Positions 52,241 to 61,335 of a stretch of DNA of 64,000 nt are shown here, piece by piece. The DNA comes from Streptomyces sp. NBC_00569 (GTDB lineage Bacteria > Actinomycetota > Actinomycetes > Streptomycetales > Streptomycetaceae), in assembly GCF_036345255.1 (NCBI RefSeq), contig NZ_CP107783.1, positions 2,294,001-2,358,000 of the forward strand. Reading direction: 5' to 3'. The position numbers were made by a program, and so were the translations under genes. A model generated the notes under the pieces. That model was given only the letters and a program-made list of their open reading frames with translations, did not search any database and was not told the DNA's origin. Each line of letters starts with the position of its first letter. Position 1 is the stretch's first letter.

Positions 52241-53143
52241 TCACCTCTTCAGTTTCGGGTCGAGAGCGTCGCGGACCGTGTCGCCCATGATCATGAAGGC
52301 CATGACGGTGATGGTCAGGAGCAGGGCGGGGAAGAGGAAGAGGTGGACGTCGTCGCGGTAGGAGGCGGCGATGGCGATCTGAAGTCCCCAGGAAATGGTG
52401 GGGGGTTGGAGCCCGATGCCGAGGAAGGTGAGCGCGGCCTCGGTGCCGACCGCCGCGCCGACGGTGAGCGTGGTCAGGGCGAGCAGCGGCGCCACCGAGT
52501 TGGGCAGGATGTGCACCCGCAGGATGTGCGGGGCCCCGGCGCCGAGCGCGCGGGAGGCGAGGACGTACTCGCGCGTGCGCACGCTCAGGACGGTGGAGCG
52601 CATCAGCCGCATGCCCGCGGGCCAGCCGAGCAGCACGATCACGAAGGCGATGGTCCACACGGAGCGGGACGAGAAGGCCTGCAGGATGACGATCATCGCG
52701 ACGAGGCCGGGCAGGGCGAACAGCACGTCGGCGGTGCGCGACACAAGGCTGTCGACGAAGCCGGGGAAGTATCCGGCGAGCATGCCGAGGACGCAGGCGA
52801 CAGCGAAGCCGACCACACACACGGAGACGCTGACCAGGACCGAGGGCCGGGCCCCGTAGATCACGTTGGCGTAGTAGTCGCAGCCCTGGATGTCGTAGCC
52901 GAACCAGTGCGCGGCCGACGGGGCGCCCTTGGAGAGCTTCAGGTCGCACACGGTGGGATCGGTGGCGGTGAACAGCCGGGGAAAGGCGGCCATCAGCGTG
53001 ATGACCAGGATGGCGAGGGCGCTGAGGACGAAGCGTGGCTTGCGCAGCAGTTCGCGCAGGACGGCGGCGCCGCGCGGGCTGTCCTCGCCGACGGGCTCGA
53101 GTTCGGCGGCGGTCGCGGCGGTCGCCAGGGCGGTGTCAGACAT
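52241..53143 (-). CDS. ABC transporter permease (DppC/OppC-like)
   Basis: 300 residues, six predicted spans. N-terminal RELLRKPRFVLSALAILVITLMAAF, soluble loop with HWFGYDIQGCDYYANVIYGARPS (the family HWFGTD-type motif), and the EAA loop (YVLASRALGAGAPHILRVHILPN) that docks to the ATPases. Its start overlaps the end of the DppB-like gene by eight bases. Confidence 0.92.
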   Translation of the reverse strand: MSDTALATAATAAELEPVGEDSPRGAAVLRELLRKPRFVLSALAILVITLMAAFPRLFTATDPTVCDLKLSKGAPSAAHWFGYDIQGCDYYANVIYGARPSVLVSVSVCVVGFAVACVLGMLAGYFPGFVDSLVSRTADVLFALPGLVAMIVILQAFSSRSVWTIAFVIVLLGWPAGMRLMRSTVLSVRTREYVLASRALGAGAPHILRVHILPNSVAPLLALTTLTVGAAVGTEAALTFLGIGLQPPTISWGLQIAIAASYRDDVHLFLFPALLLTITVMAFMIMGDTVRDALDPKLKR

Positions 53144-54062
53144 GGCGTACCCTCGGGTCCAGGAGGCCGTAGAGCAGGTCGACGACCAGGTTGACGAGCA
53201 TGTAGCCGAGCAGCAGCACCGTGGACAGGGTGACGACCACTCCGCCTTCCTTCATGGCGATGGAGCGGAACATGAACTGGCCGATGCCGTTCAGGTTGTA
53301 GATGCCCTCGGTGATGATCGCGCCGCCGAGAATGCCGGCCAGGTCGAGCCCGATGTACGTGATCACGGGCAGCATGGCGTTGCGCAGCACGTGCCCCCAC
53401 AGGATGCGGTTCGGGGCGAGCCCCTTGGCGCGTGCGGTGCGGACGAAGTCGGCGCTCGCGACCTCAGCGATGCTGGTGCGGGTGACGCGGGCGAGTCCGG
53501 CGAAGCCGAGGACGCCGAGGACGGTGGCGGGCAGCAGATAGCTGCCGGGCCAGCCGTCGGTGGCGCCGGAGACCGGGAACCAGCCGAGTTCGACGGCGAA
53601 GAAGGACTGCGCGAAGAACATGGCGACCAGACCGGGCACGGCGAGCACCCCGAGCGTGGCGCCGAGCAGCACCCGGTCCACCAGGCCGTCGCGCCGCCAT
53701 CCCGCGTACACACCGCTGACGAGCCCGAGGACGAGCTGGATGGCGAGGGCGGTGAGTCCGAGCTGGAGGGTCACCGGCCAGCGCAGCGCGAGTTGTTCGC
53801 CGATGTCCTGCCCGTCGAAGGTCTGCCCGAGGTCACCCTTGAGCAGGTTGCCCATGAAGTGCAGGTACTGGACGAACAGGGGATCGTTCAGGTGGTAGTA
53901 GGCGCGTTTGGCCGCGATGACGGATTCGGCCAGGGGTTTCTGTCCTGACAGGGCCCTGATCGGGTCGCCGGGGAGGGCAAAGACCATCGCGTAGACGAGG
54001 AACGTCACGATGACCGCGATCGGGATCATGATCAGGAGGCGGCGGAGCGCGAAACGCAACAC
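53136..54062 (-). CDS. ABC transporter permease (DppB/OppB-like)
   Basis: 308 residues, six spans. Typical start LRFALRRLLIMIPIAVIVTFLVYAMVFALPGDPI, then GDLGQTFDGQDIGEQLALRWPVTLQLG, EAA loop (DFVRTARAKGLAPNRILWGHVLRNAMLPVITYIG), and GIYNLNGIGQFMFRSI. It is 56 bp behind the lipoprotein gene, so all five genes probably form one transcript. Confidence 0.92.
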   Translation of the reverse strand: MLRFALRRLLIMIPIAVIVTFLVYAMVFALPGDPIRALSGQKPLAESVIAAKRAYYHLNDPLFVQYLHFMGNLLKGDLGQTFDGQDIGEQLALRWPVTLQLGLTALAIQLVLGLVSGVYAGWRRDGLVDRVLLGATLGVLAVPGLVAMFFAQSFFAVELGWFPVSGATDGWPGSYLLPATVLGVLGFAGLARVTRTSIAEVASADFVRTARAKGLAPNRILWGHVLRNAMLPVITYIGLDLAGILGGAIITEGIYNLNGIGQFMFRSIAMKEGGVVVTLSTVLLLGYMLVNLVVDLLYGLLDPRVRHV

Positions 54063-54118
54063 CGTTTCCTCCTTTGGGAGTTACGGAGAGGAGTTACGGG
54101 ATTGGGGGGCGGGCGGGG

Positions 54119-55717
54119 TCAGTCGGCGAAGGTCGACCGGACGGGATCCACGTTCGCGAAAGGGGCGTTGAGGGGTTCGACGCCCTCGGCATGCAGATAG
54201 ACGTCCCGTGAGTGCGACAGCGGGAGCACCGGCATCTGCTCGGCGATGCGGTCCTCGATCGCCTGGTAGTCGCGCGTCGCCTGGGCCTGGTCGACCTGGG
54301 CGTTGGCCTCGCCGAGCATCCGGTCGACCTTCGCGTCGCGGTAGCGGCCAGTATTGACGTCGCCGTAGGACGCGAACATCGGGGTGAGGTAGTCCTCGAG
54401 CGCCGGGTAGTCGTGCCCCCAGCCCATGATGCGGATGCCATCGAGCTTGCCCGCGTTGGCGAGCGGACCGATCTCGGCGCCTGGCTTGCCGACATACTGG
54501 ATCTTCAGCCCCAGTTTCTGCCGCCACATGTTGCCCAGCGCCTCGGCGTACACCTGCTCGCCGGGGTTGTCGCTGGCGAAGAAGAGCCGCAGCTTGCCCG
54601 GGAACCCGCCGGCTTCCCGCAGCAGCTTCTTGGCCCGGGCCACGTCAAGCCTGCAGTCACTGCAGGTGTTCTCGCGGTGGCCGTCGACGCTGGGCGCGGT
54701 GAACGACGTGGCGGGGAAGTTGCCGGGCTTGAGCTTGGCCAGGGAGCCGCGGTCCAGGGCGAGCGAGAGCGCCCGGCGGACGCGGGTGTCGGTGTACGGC
54801 TTCAGCGTCACCGGAAGGTTGAGGTAGTTGATGCCGGCGGCGGCCTTGGCCTGGCTCCACTTGCCGGGTGCGTCCGTCTTGTACGAGTCGATCTTCGACG
54901 ACGGTACGGCGACGTAGTCGACGTTGCCGGCGAGGAACTCGTTGTACGCGGTCTCCGGGTTGGAGAAGAACCGGAACGTGATGTGGTCGGCCTGCGGGGC
55001 GTCCTTGCCGGCGTAGCCCTTGTTGCGCATGAGGCGCACCGGCTGCCCCGCCTTCCATCCGCCGTCAAGTTGGTAGGCGCCGTAGCCGATCGGCTTGTGC
55101 TTGAACTGGTCCGGGTCCTTCAGCGTCTCGGCGGACAGCGCGGCGACGCCGAGGTAGCTGAGCGTCGTCGGATACGGCGAGAACGCCCCCTTCAGGGTGA
55201 CGGTGAAGGTGAGATCGTCGACCACCTTCAGCCCGGACAGCGTGGTCGCCTTCGGCTTGCCCTTGGCCGGGTTCAGGTCCTCGTAGCCCTGAACCCGCTG
55301 AAAGGCGCCGTTGTTCGCGAAGGCGTGCGGGGCGTACGCGGTGTAGTTCCACGTGTCCACGAACGACTTGGCGGTGAGCTTCTCACCGTTGGTGAACTTC
55401 CAGCCGGGCTTGATCTTGATCGTCCACGTCTTCGCGTCCTTCGACGTGACCGAATCGGCGACGACGTTCACCAGCTTGCCGCTCTTCGCGTCCACCCGGG
55501 TCAGCGGCGCCCACAGCGCGGACTCGATCTGGATGCCCGTGGTGCCGTTGTCGTTCGACGGGTTCAGATAGGGCACCTCGGCCGCGGTGGCGATCGCCAG
55601 GGAGTGGCCGTCGTCCTTTCCCGCGCCGTCCCCGCTCCCGGCGCCACTGCATCCGGCGAGCAGGACCGCCAGCGCGGTGCCGGTCGCCGCCGTGACGATT
55701 CTTCGTGTCCGGGCCAT
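54119..55717 (-). CDS. Extracellular solute-binding lipoprotein (SBP family 5), paralogue A
   Basis: 532 residues. Lipoprotein signal with lipobox LLAGC, mature start rich in Gly/Ser/Asp. SBP_bac_5 fold: SALWAPLTRVDAKSGKLVNVVADSVTS, TWTIKIKPGWKFTNGEKLTAKSFVDTWNYTA, RRALSLALDR, and the end YPALEDYLTPMFASYG. ATG 55717 has GGGAG six bases upstream; the much longer open frame further up is antisense to the paralogue. It is the first gene of the importer operon and about the same length and sequence as the divergent paralogue at 56009. Confidence 0.93.
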   Translation of the reverse strand: MARTRRIVTAATGTALAVLLAGCSGAGSGDGAGKDDGHSLAIATAAEVPYLNPSNDNGTTGIQIESALWAPLTRVDAKSGKLVNVVADSVTSKDAKTWTIKIKPGWKFTNGEKLTAKSFVDTWNYTAYAPHAFANNGAFQRVQGYEDLNPAKGKPKATTLSGLKVVDDLTFTVTLKGAFSPYPTTLSYLGVAALSAETLKDPDQFKHKPIGYGAYQLDGGWKAGQPVRLMRNKGYAGKDAPQADHITFRFFSNPETAYNEFLAGNVDYVAVPSSKIDSYKTDAPGKWSQAKAAAGINYLNLPVTLKPYTDTRVRRALSLALDRGSLAKLKPGNFPATSFTAPSVDGHRENTCSDCRLDVARAKKLLREAGGFPGKLRLFFASDNPGEQVYAEALGNMWRQKLGLKIQYVGKPGAEIGPLANAGKLDGIRIMGWGHDYPALEDYLTPMFASYGDVNTGRYRDAKVDRMLGEANAQVDQAQATRDYQAIEDRIAEQMPVLPLSHSRDVYLHAEGVEPLNAPFANVDPVRSTFAD

Positions 55718-55891
55718 GAGTTCTCCCGCAGTCCAGGCCGGACCGGTCGCGGCGGGCACCGCCGTGACCAGCCCGGACGCGCCGGTCGGTTCGGCCGCGA
55801 CAGTAGGAACGGCCCAGGTGGGCGTCAAGGCGGATGCCCTTTGGCGTCCATCCGACGTCCATTCCGCATCTCTCGCACCCGCTGAATGGGC

Positions 55892-55909
55892 GCTGAATGG
55901 ACGTTCAGC
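55892..55909. promoter_or_regulatory. Inverted repeat gctgaa-N6-ttcagc in the divergent promoter region
   Basis: The 291-bp gap between the two lipoprotein starts contains gctgaatggacgttcagc, with an extra gctgaatgg directly to the left (from 55881). A central symmetric element plus a half-site suggests an operator for a regulator encoded outside this gap. Confidence 0.5.
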
Positions 55910-56008
55910 AGCGGAAACTTGCACGCAGGAACGCAGCGTTCCTAGCGTCACCGCCCGACAGTCAGGCGCGCCGGGTCCCCGATTCCGGCCGGACGCACGG
56001 GAGTCCAC

Positions 56009-57607
56009 ATGGTGCGAACACGAAGAGCCGCCGCGGTGGCGGCGATTGCCGCGCTCGCCCTCGCGGCGACCGGATGCAGCGGCGGCGGCTCGGACGGCAA
56101 GGGCTCCGGTGCCGCCGGCCGTACGGTGACGGTGGCGACCGGCGCGGAGATCGCGGCGATCAACCCGGAGAAGGACAACAGCTCCGCCAACATCCAGCTG
56201 GCCTTCGCCATGTGGGCGCCGCTGACCCGGGTGGACCCGAAGAGCGGCAAGCTGGTGAACGTCGTCGCCGACTCGGTCACGTCGAAGGAGGCGAAGACGT
56301 GGACGATCAAGATCAAGCCCGGCTGGAAGTTCACCAACGGTGAGAAGCTCACCGCCAAGTCGTTCGTGGACACGTGGAACTACACCGCGTACGGACCGCA
56401 CGGGTACCTCAGCAACGGCTTCTTCCAGCGGGTTCAGGGCTACGAGGACCTCAACCCGGCCAAGGGCAAGCCGAAGGCGACCACGCTGTCCGGGCTGAAG
56501 GTGGTCGACGATCTCACCTTCACCGTGACCCTCAAGGCGCCCTTCTCGCCGTACCCGACGACGCTCAGCTACTACGGACTCGCCGCCCTGTCCGCGGAGA
56601 CGCTGAAGGACCCGGACGCGTACAGCCACAAGCCGATCGGCTACGGCCCCTACAAGCTGGACGGCGCGTGGAAGGCCGGACAGCCCGTGCGCCTCACGCG
56701 CAACAAGGGCTATGCCGGCAAGGACGCCCCGCAGGCCGACCGCCTCGTCTACCGCTTCTTCTCCAACCCGGAGACCGCCTACAACGAGTTCCTGGCCGGC
56801 AACCTCGACTACGCGACGCTGCCGTCCTCGAAGATCGACGCGTACAAGACGGACGCTCCCGGCAAGTGGAGCCAGGGCAAGTCCGCACCGAACCTCAGCT
56901 ACCTCGAACTCCCTGTCAACACACCGGGGTTCAAGGATCCGAAGGTGCGGCGCGCGCTCTCGCTCGCCCTGGACCGCAAGCCCCTCGTCAAGCTGAAGCC
57001 GGGCGCGTTCCCCGCCACGTCCTTCACCGCCTCGACCCTCGACGGGCACCGCGAGAACACCTGCACCGCCTGCACGCTGGACGTGGCCGGGGCGAAGAAG
57101 CTGCTGCGCGAGGCCGGCGGTTTCTCCGGGCGCCTCAAGATGTACTACGCGAGTGACAACCCAGGAGACCAGGTCTTCGCCGAGGCGCTCGGCAACATGT
57201 GGCGGCAGAACCTCGGTCTGAAGATCCAATACGTGGGCAAGCCCGGCAGCGACCTGAGCGCGATGGCGTCCAAGGGCGCGCTGGACGGCGTGCGGTCCTC
57301 GGGCTGGGGGCACGACTATCCGTCGCTCGAGGACTACCTCACGCCGATCTTCGCCTCGTACGGCGATTTCAACTCCAACGGCTACCACAACCCCGAGGTC
57401 GACAGCCGTCTGGAGCAGGCGAACAAGATCGCCGACCCCGCGAAGGCCACGCGCGCCTACCAGGGCATCGAGGACCTGATCGCCCGGGACATGCCGGTCG
57501 TGCCGCTGTTCCACACGCGCACGATCTATCTGCACGCGACCGACGTCCACCCGCTGGACTCCCGGTACGCGGACATCAATCCCGTGCGCTCGACGATCGA
57601 CCGCTGA
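56009..57607 (+). CDS. Extracellular solute-binding lipoprotein (SBP family 5), paralogue B
   Basis: 532 residues, lipobox AATGC, then the same blocks as paralogue A (KLVNVVADSVTS, KPGWKFTNGEKLTAKSFVDTWNYTAY, RVQGYEDLNPAKGKPKATTLSGLKVVDDLTFTVTL, HRENTC, WGHDYPSLEDYLTPIFASYG). Much of the N-terminal half is nearly identical even at base level. ATG 56009 has GGGAG five bases upstream. It has no permeases of its own and may share the minus-strand importer, giving a second ligand specificity. The GH38 gene follows after 47 bp. Confidence 0.93.
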   Translation: MVRTRRAAAVAAIAALALAATGCSGGGSDGKGSGAAGRTVTVATGAEIAAINPEKDNSSANIQLAFAMWAPLTRVDPKSGKLVNVVADSVTSKEAKTWTIKIKPGWKFTNGEKLTAKSFVDTWNYTAYGPHGYLSNGFFQRVQGYEDLNPAKGKPKATTLSGLKVVDDLTFTVTLKAPFSPYPTTLSYYGLAALSAETLKDPDAYSHKPIGYGPYKLDGAWKAGQPVRLTRNKGYAGKDAPQADRLVYRFFSNPETAYNEFLAGNLDYATLPSSKIDAYKTDAPGKWSQGKSAPNLSYLELPVNTPGFKDPKVRRALSLALDRKPLVKLKPGAFPATSFTASTLDGHRENTCTACTLDVAGAKKLLREAGGFSGRLKMYYASDNPGDQVFAEALGNMWRQNLGLKIQYVGKPGSDLSAMASKGALDGVRSSGWGHDYPSLEDYLTPIFASYGDFNSNGYHNPEVDSRLEQANKIADPAKATRAYQGIEDLIARDMPVVPLFHTRTIYLHATDVHPLDSRYADINPVRSTIDR

Positions 57608-57654
57608 ACCGGGCCGCCCGCCCCGCCTTCCGTACTCCAGGAGACTCAACGCCC

Positions 57655-60600
57655 ATGCATGACGACCGTTCGCTCATCGAAGACCGGCTGCGACGTGTGC
57701 TCGAGGAGCGCATCAGGCCCGCCGTGTACCCGGAGACCGTGCCGCTGGACGTGCGGGTGTGGCACGCGCCGGACGAGCCCGTGCCGGTCGCGGAGGGGCT
57801 CGCGGCGCCCGCGCTGTCCATCAGGGAGGGCGCCCGGTGGGGGCGGCCGTGGGGCACCAGCTGGTTCACGGTGACCGGCACGGTTCCCCAGCAGTGGGCG
57901 GGGCGGACCGTCGAGGCGCTGATCGACCTCGGCTTCGACGGGCACGGCGGTCCCGGCTTCCAGTGCGAGGGCCTGGTCTACGAGCCGGACGGGACACCGG
58001 TGAAGGGCCTGCACCCACGCAATCACTGGGTGCGCGTCGGGGCTCCGGCAGCGGGCGGGGAGCAGGTGAAGCTGCGCGTGGAGGCGGCGTCGAACCCCGG
58101 GTTCTTCAACTCCCGTGCGTTCAAGCCCACATGGCTCGGTGACACGGACACCGCGGGTCACGATCCGCTCTACACGCTGGGCCGTGTCGAGCTGGCCGTC
58201 TTCGACGAGACGGTGTGGGAGCTGCTGCACGACCTGGAGGTGCTGGGCCAGCTGATGGCCGAGCTGCCGCTGGACCGCGCCCGCCGCTGGGAGATGCTGC
58301 ACGCGGTGGGGGCGGCCCTGGACGTGGTGGACCTAGGCGAGGTGAACGGCACCGCGCAGGCGGCCCGCGACGTGCTGGCACCGGTCCTCGACACCCCCGC
58401 CGGACCGTCGGCGCACCGGATCAGCGCGGTCGGGCACGCGCACATCGACTCGGCGTGGCTGTGGCCGCTGCGCGAGACGGTGCGCAAGGTGGCGCGGACC
58501 GCGTCGAACATGACGCAACTCCTCGACTCCGAACCGGACTTCGTCTTCACCATGTCGCAGGCGCAGCAACTGGCCTGGATCAAGGAGCACCGGCCCGAGG
58601 TGTACGCGAAGGTCAAGAAGGCCGTGGCCGAGGGGCGGTTCGTGCCGACGGGCGGCATGTGGGTGGAGTCGGACACGAACATGCCGGGCTCGGAGGCGAT
58701 GGCCCGTCAGTTCGTGCACGGCAAGCGGTTCTTCCTCGACGAGTTCGGCATCGAGAACGAGGAGGTGTGGCTGCCGGACACCTTCGGTTTCGCGGCCGGG
58801 CTGCCGCAGATCATCCGCGAGGCCGGCTCCAAGTGGCTGCTGACGCAGAAGATCTCCTGGTCGCAGACGAACACCTTCCCGCATCACACGTTCAACTGGG
58901 AGGGCATCGACGGCTCCCGGGTCCTCACCCACTTCCCGCCCGTGGACACGTACAACTGCGCCATGGAGGGACGTGAACTCGCGCACGCGGAACGGAACTT
59001 CAAGGACAAGGGGCGGGCGAACCGTTCGCTCGCACCGACCGGTTTCGGTGACGGCGGGGGCGGAACGACGCGCGAGATGGTGGCGCGGGCCAGGCGGCTG
59101 CGGTCGCTCGACGGCTCTCCCACCGTGGAGTGGGAGGCCCCGGCGGCGTTCTTCGAGAAGGCCGAGGCCGAGTACACCGATCCCGCGGTGTGGGTCGGCG
59201 AGTTGTATCTGGAGCTGCACCGGGCGACGCTGACGAGCCAGGCGCAGACCAAGCAGGGCAACCGGCGCTGCGAGCACCTCCTCCAGGAGGCGGAGCTGTG
59301 GGCGGCGACGGCAGCCGTCCAGTGCGAATTCCCCTACCCGCACGAGGAGTTGGACCGACTTTGGAAGACGGTGCTGCTGCACCAGTTCCACGACATCCTG
59401 CCGGGCTCGTCGATCGCCTGGGTGCACCGCGAGGCCCGCGCGACGTACGCACGGGTCACGGCCGAACTCGAGGCGATCGTCGACGCCGCGCAGCGCGCCC
59501 TGGCCGGCCGCGGCACGGGTGTCCTGCGCTTCAACTCATCGCCGCACGGGCGTAGTTCGGTACCCGCACTCGGCGCTGCGGGCCCCCAGCCTGCAGACCT
59601 CGCGGCGACGACGGTCCGTGAGCGCGACGGCGGCGGCTTCGTCCTCGACAACACGATTCTGCGGGCCGAGATCGACGGCCGCGGCCTGGTCGTCTCGCTG
59701 GTGCACCTGGCGAGCGGCCGCGAGACGCTGGCCCCGGGCCGTGCGGCGGGCCTGCTCCAGCTCCACCCGGATCTGCCGAACAAGTGGGACGCGTGGGACG
59801 TCGACAAGTTCTACCGCAACACCGGCACCGACCTGACGGACGTGGACGCGCTGACCGCGACCGCCGACGGGGTGCGGGTCACCCGCTCCTTCGGCAAGTC
59901 CGTCGCCGCGCAGACCTTCACCCTCTCCCCCGGCTCCGGGCGCCTCGACGTCGCGACGGAGGTGCAGTGGCACGAGACCGAGAAGTTCCTGAAGCTGGCG
60001 TTCCCGCTCGACGTGCACGCGGAACGGTACGCGTCGGAGACCCAGTTCGGGCATGTGTACCGGCCCACGCACACCAACACGAGCTGGGAGGCGGCGCGCT
60101 TCGAGGCCTGCAACCACCGGTTCGTGCACCTCGCGGAGCCCGGCTGGGGTGTCGCACTGGTGACCGCTTCGACGTACGGCCACGACGTGACCCGTACGGT
60201 GCGTGAGGACCGAGGGACGACGACGACCGTGCGCGCCTCGCTGCTGCGGGCGCCGCGCTTCCCCGACCCGGAGACGGACCAGGGAACCCATCGCTTCCGG
60301 CACGCCCTGGTACCGGGCGCGGCCGTCGGGGACGCGGTCCGCGAGGGCGCAGCGCTGTCGCTGCCGGAGCGGGAGGTGACGGGCACGGCCCGCGCCGAGG
60401 TCGCGCCGCTGGTACACGTCGACCACGAGTCCGTCGTACTCAGTGCAGTCAAGCTGGCCGACGACGGCTCGGGCGATGTCGTCGTCCGCTTCTACGAGGC
60501 GCAGGGCGGTCGGGCAACCGTGCGTCTCACTCCCGGGTTCGACGCGGCCGGTGCGGTCCGGTGCGATCTGCTGGAGCGTCCGGTGGCCCCGGCGGAGCCG

Positions 60601-60684
60601 GACGTCGCGGATCTGTCGTTCGCGCTGCGCCCCTTCCAGCTGGTCACGCTGCGGCTGGCACGGGCGGCCCTCACGGAGTCCTGA
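57655..60684 (+). CDS. GH38 alpha-mannosidase
   Basis: 1009 residues from ATG 57655 with AGGAG about 12 bases upstream. N-terminal beta domain, then the GH38 barrel: zinc motif GHAHIDSAWLWPLRET (H261, D265), and WLPDTFGFAAGLPQIIREAG with the nucleophile Asp (about 375). Further conserved blocks are HTFNWEGIDGSRVLTHFPP, HQFHDILPGSSIAWVH and NKWDAWDVDKFYRN. It has no signal peptide, so it is cytoplasmic and should cleave imported alpha-mannosides. It is downstream of a solute-binding lipoprotein and beside a complete importer. The physiological sugar is not shown. Confidence 0.93.
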   Translation: MHDDRSLIEDRLRRVLEERIRPAVYPETVPLDVRVWHAPDEPVPVAEGLAAPALSIREGARWGRPWGTSWFTVTGTVPQQWAGRTVEALIDLGFDGHGGPGFQCEGLVYEPDGTPVKGLHPRNHWVRVGAPAAGGEQVKLRVEAASNPGFFNSRAFKPTWLGDTDTAGHDPLYTLGRVELAVFDETVWELLHDLEVLGQLMAELPLDRARRWEMLHAVGAALDVVDLGEVNGTAQAARDVLAPVLDTPAGPSAHRISAVGHAHIDSAWLWPLRETVRKVARTASNMTQLLDSEPDFVFTMSQAQQLAWIKEHRPEVYAKVKKAVAEGRFVPTGGMWVESDTNMPGSEAMARQFVHGKRFFLDEFGIENEEVWLPDTFGFAAGLPQIIREAGSKWLLTQKISWSQTNTFPHHTFNWEGIDGSRVLTHFPPVDTYNCAMEGRELAHAERNFKDKGRANRSLAPTGFGDGGGGTTREMVARARRLRSLDGSPTVEWEAPAAFFEKAEAEYTDPAVWVGELYLELHRATLTSQAQTKQGNRRCEHLLQEAELWAATAAVQCEFPYPHEELDRLWKTVLLHQFHDILPGSSIAWVHREARATYARVTAELEAIVDAAQRALAGRGTGVLRFNSSPHGRSSVPALGAAGPQPADLAATTVRERDGGGFVLDNTILRAEIDGRGLVVSLVHLASGRETLAPGRAAGLLQLHPDLPNKWDAWDVDKFYRNTGTDLTDVDALTATADGVRVTRSFGKSVAAQTFTLSPGSGRLDVATEVQWHETEKFLKLAFPLDVHAERYASETQFGHVYRPTHTNTSWEAARFEACNHRFVHLAEPGWGVALVTASTYGHDVTRTVREDRGTTTTVRASLLRAPRFPDPETDQGTHRFRHALVPGAAVGDAVREGAALSLPEREVTGTARAEVAPLVHVDHESVVLSAVKLADDGSGDVVVRFYEAQGGRATVRLTPGFDAAGAVRCDLLERPVAPAEPDVADLSFALRPFQLVTLRLARAALTES

Positions 60685-60686
60685 GC

Positions 60687-60712
60687 GTGCGGGGCGCCGT
60701 GGCGCCCCGCAC
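60687..60712. terminator. Terminator hairpin after the GH38 gene
   Basis: gtgcggggcgcc and ggcgccccgcac pair perfectly around a very short loop, starting three bases after the stop codon. Confidence 0.8.
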
Positions 60713-60755
60713 CTGGTCGTCGGCGTGAACCGGCGAACCGCTCGGGTGGCTATCG

Positions 60756-60779
60756 TGTGCCGTTCGGAAACTCATCGCT
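60756..60779 (+). repeat. IS left-end-like sequence, copy 2
   Basis: gtgtgccgttcggaaactcatcg; counterpart of 43569-43592, again just before a transposase N-terminal fragment. Confidence 0.55.
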
Positions 60780-60829
60780 ACTGCTCGGAGGCGGTCTGGC
60801 GCGGCACCACTGTCTGCTGGAACCCTGTC

Positions 60830-60985
60830 CGAGTGATCGCTTCGCTGGAGTACCAGGTGGCGCGGAAACGGCCCGCGGTTCCGGCGGTGCTTCTGCGCCG
60901 GGACGTGGCGAAGGACGGGGAATTGCTGGTGCCGCGGCACGGGAACGCGGTGCTGCGCAGGCAGCTCACGAAGCCTGTGCGTGCC
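60830..60985 (+). pseudogene. rve-type transposase N-terminal fragment
   Basis: VIASLEYQVARKRPAVPAVLLRRDVAKDGELLVPRHGNAVLRRQLTKPVR: the degenerate first 50 residues of the IS group found at 43645. Confidence 0.65.
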
Positions 60986-61000
60986 GACAATCCCGTCTCC

Positions 61001-61335
61001 CTATGCCACCTGTGTGTATTCATGGATGAGGCCGCCGAGGCAGTCGCGCCGGATGACACGTGATGGGTCGTCGACGGCGGGCGGCTCGGGCGCGCCGACA
61101 CCATCGGGACATCGCTGTCCGAGTGATCGGTGAGGCCGATGGGCGTTGTGGTGGTGGGCGTACTCGTCGACGACGATGCGCAGGTGCCGCTCTCCGGTGA
61201 CCAGGAGGCGGTCGGTGGCTTCGCGCCTGCAGGAGCCAACCCAGCGCTCGGCGATCGCATTCATCCGGGGCACCCCGGGCAGAATGGGCACCACGCGGGC
61301 GCCGGCGGCGGTGAAGACCGCGTCGAAGCCGTCAG
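61001..61335 (-). pseudogene. rve-type transposase C-terminal fragment, inverted
   Basis: The minus frame reads DGFDAVFTAAGARVVPILPGVPRMNAIAERWVGSCRREATDRL, then VTGERHLRIVVDEYAHHHNAHRPHRSLG and ends CLGGLIHEYTQVA. It holds the catalytic Glu region and C-terminus only. It points towards the N-terminal fragment at 60830, so the two pieces are in inverted order. Confidence 0.75.

Noticed and set aside
54212-55885. 557-codon plus-strand frame opposite lipoprotein A
   Set aside because: Antisense to a well-conserved lipoprotein with signal peptide and ribosome site; composition is Gly/Val/Arg-rich without motifs.
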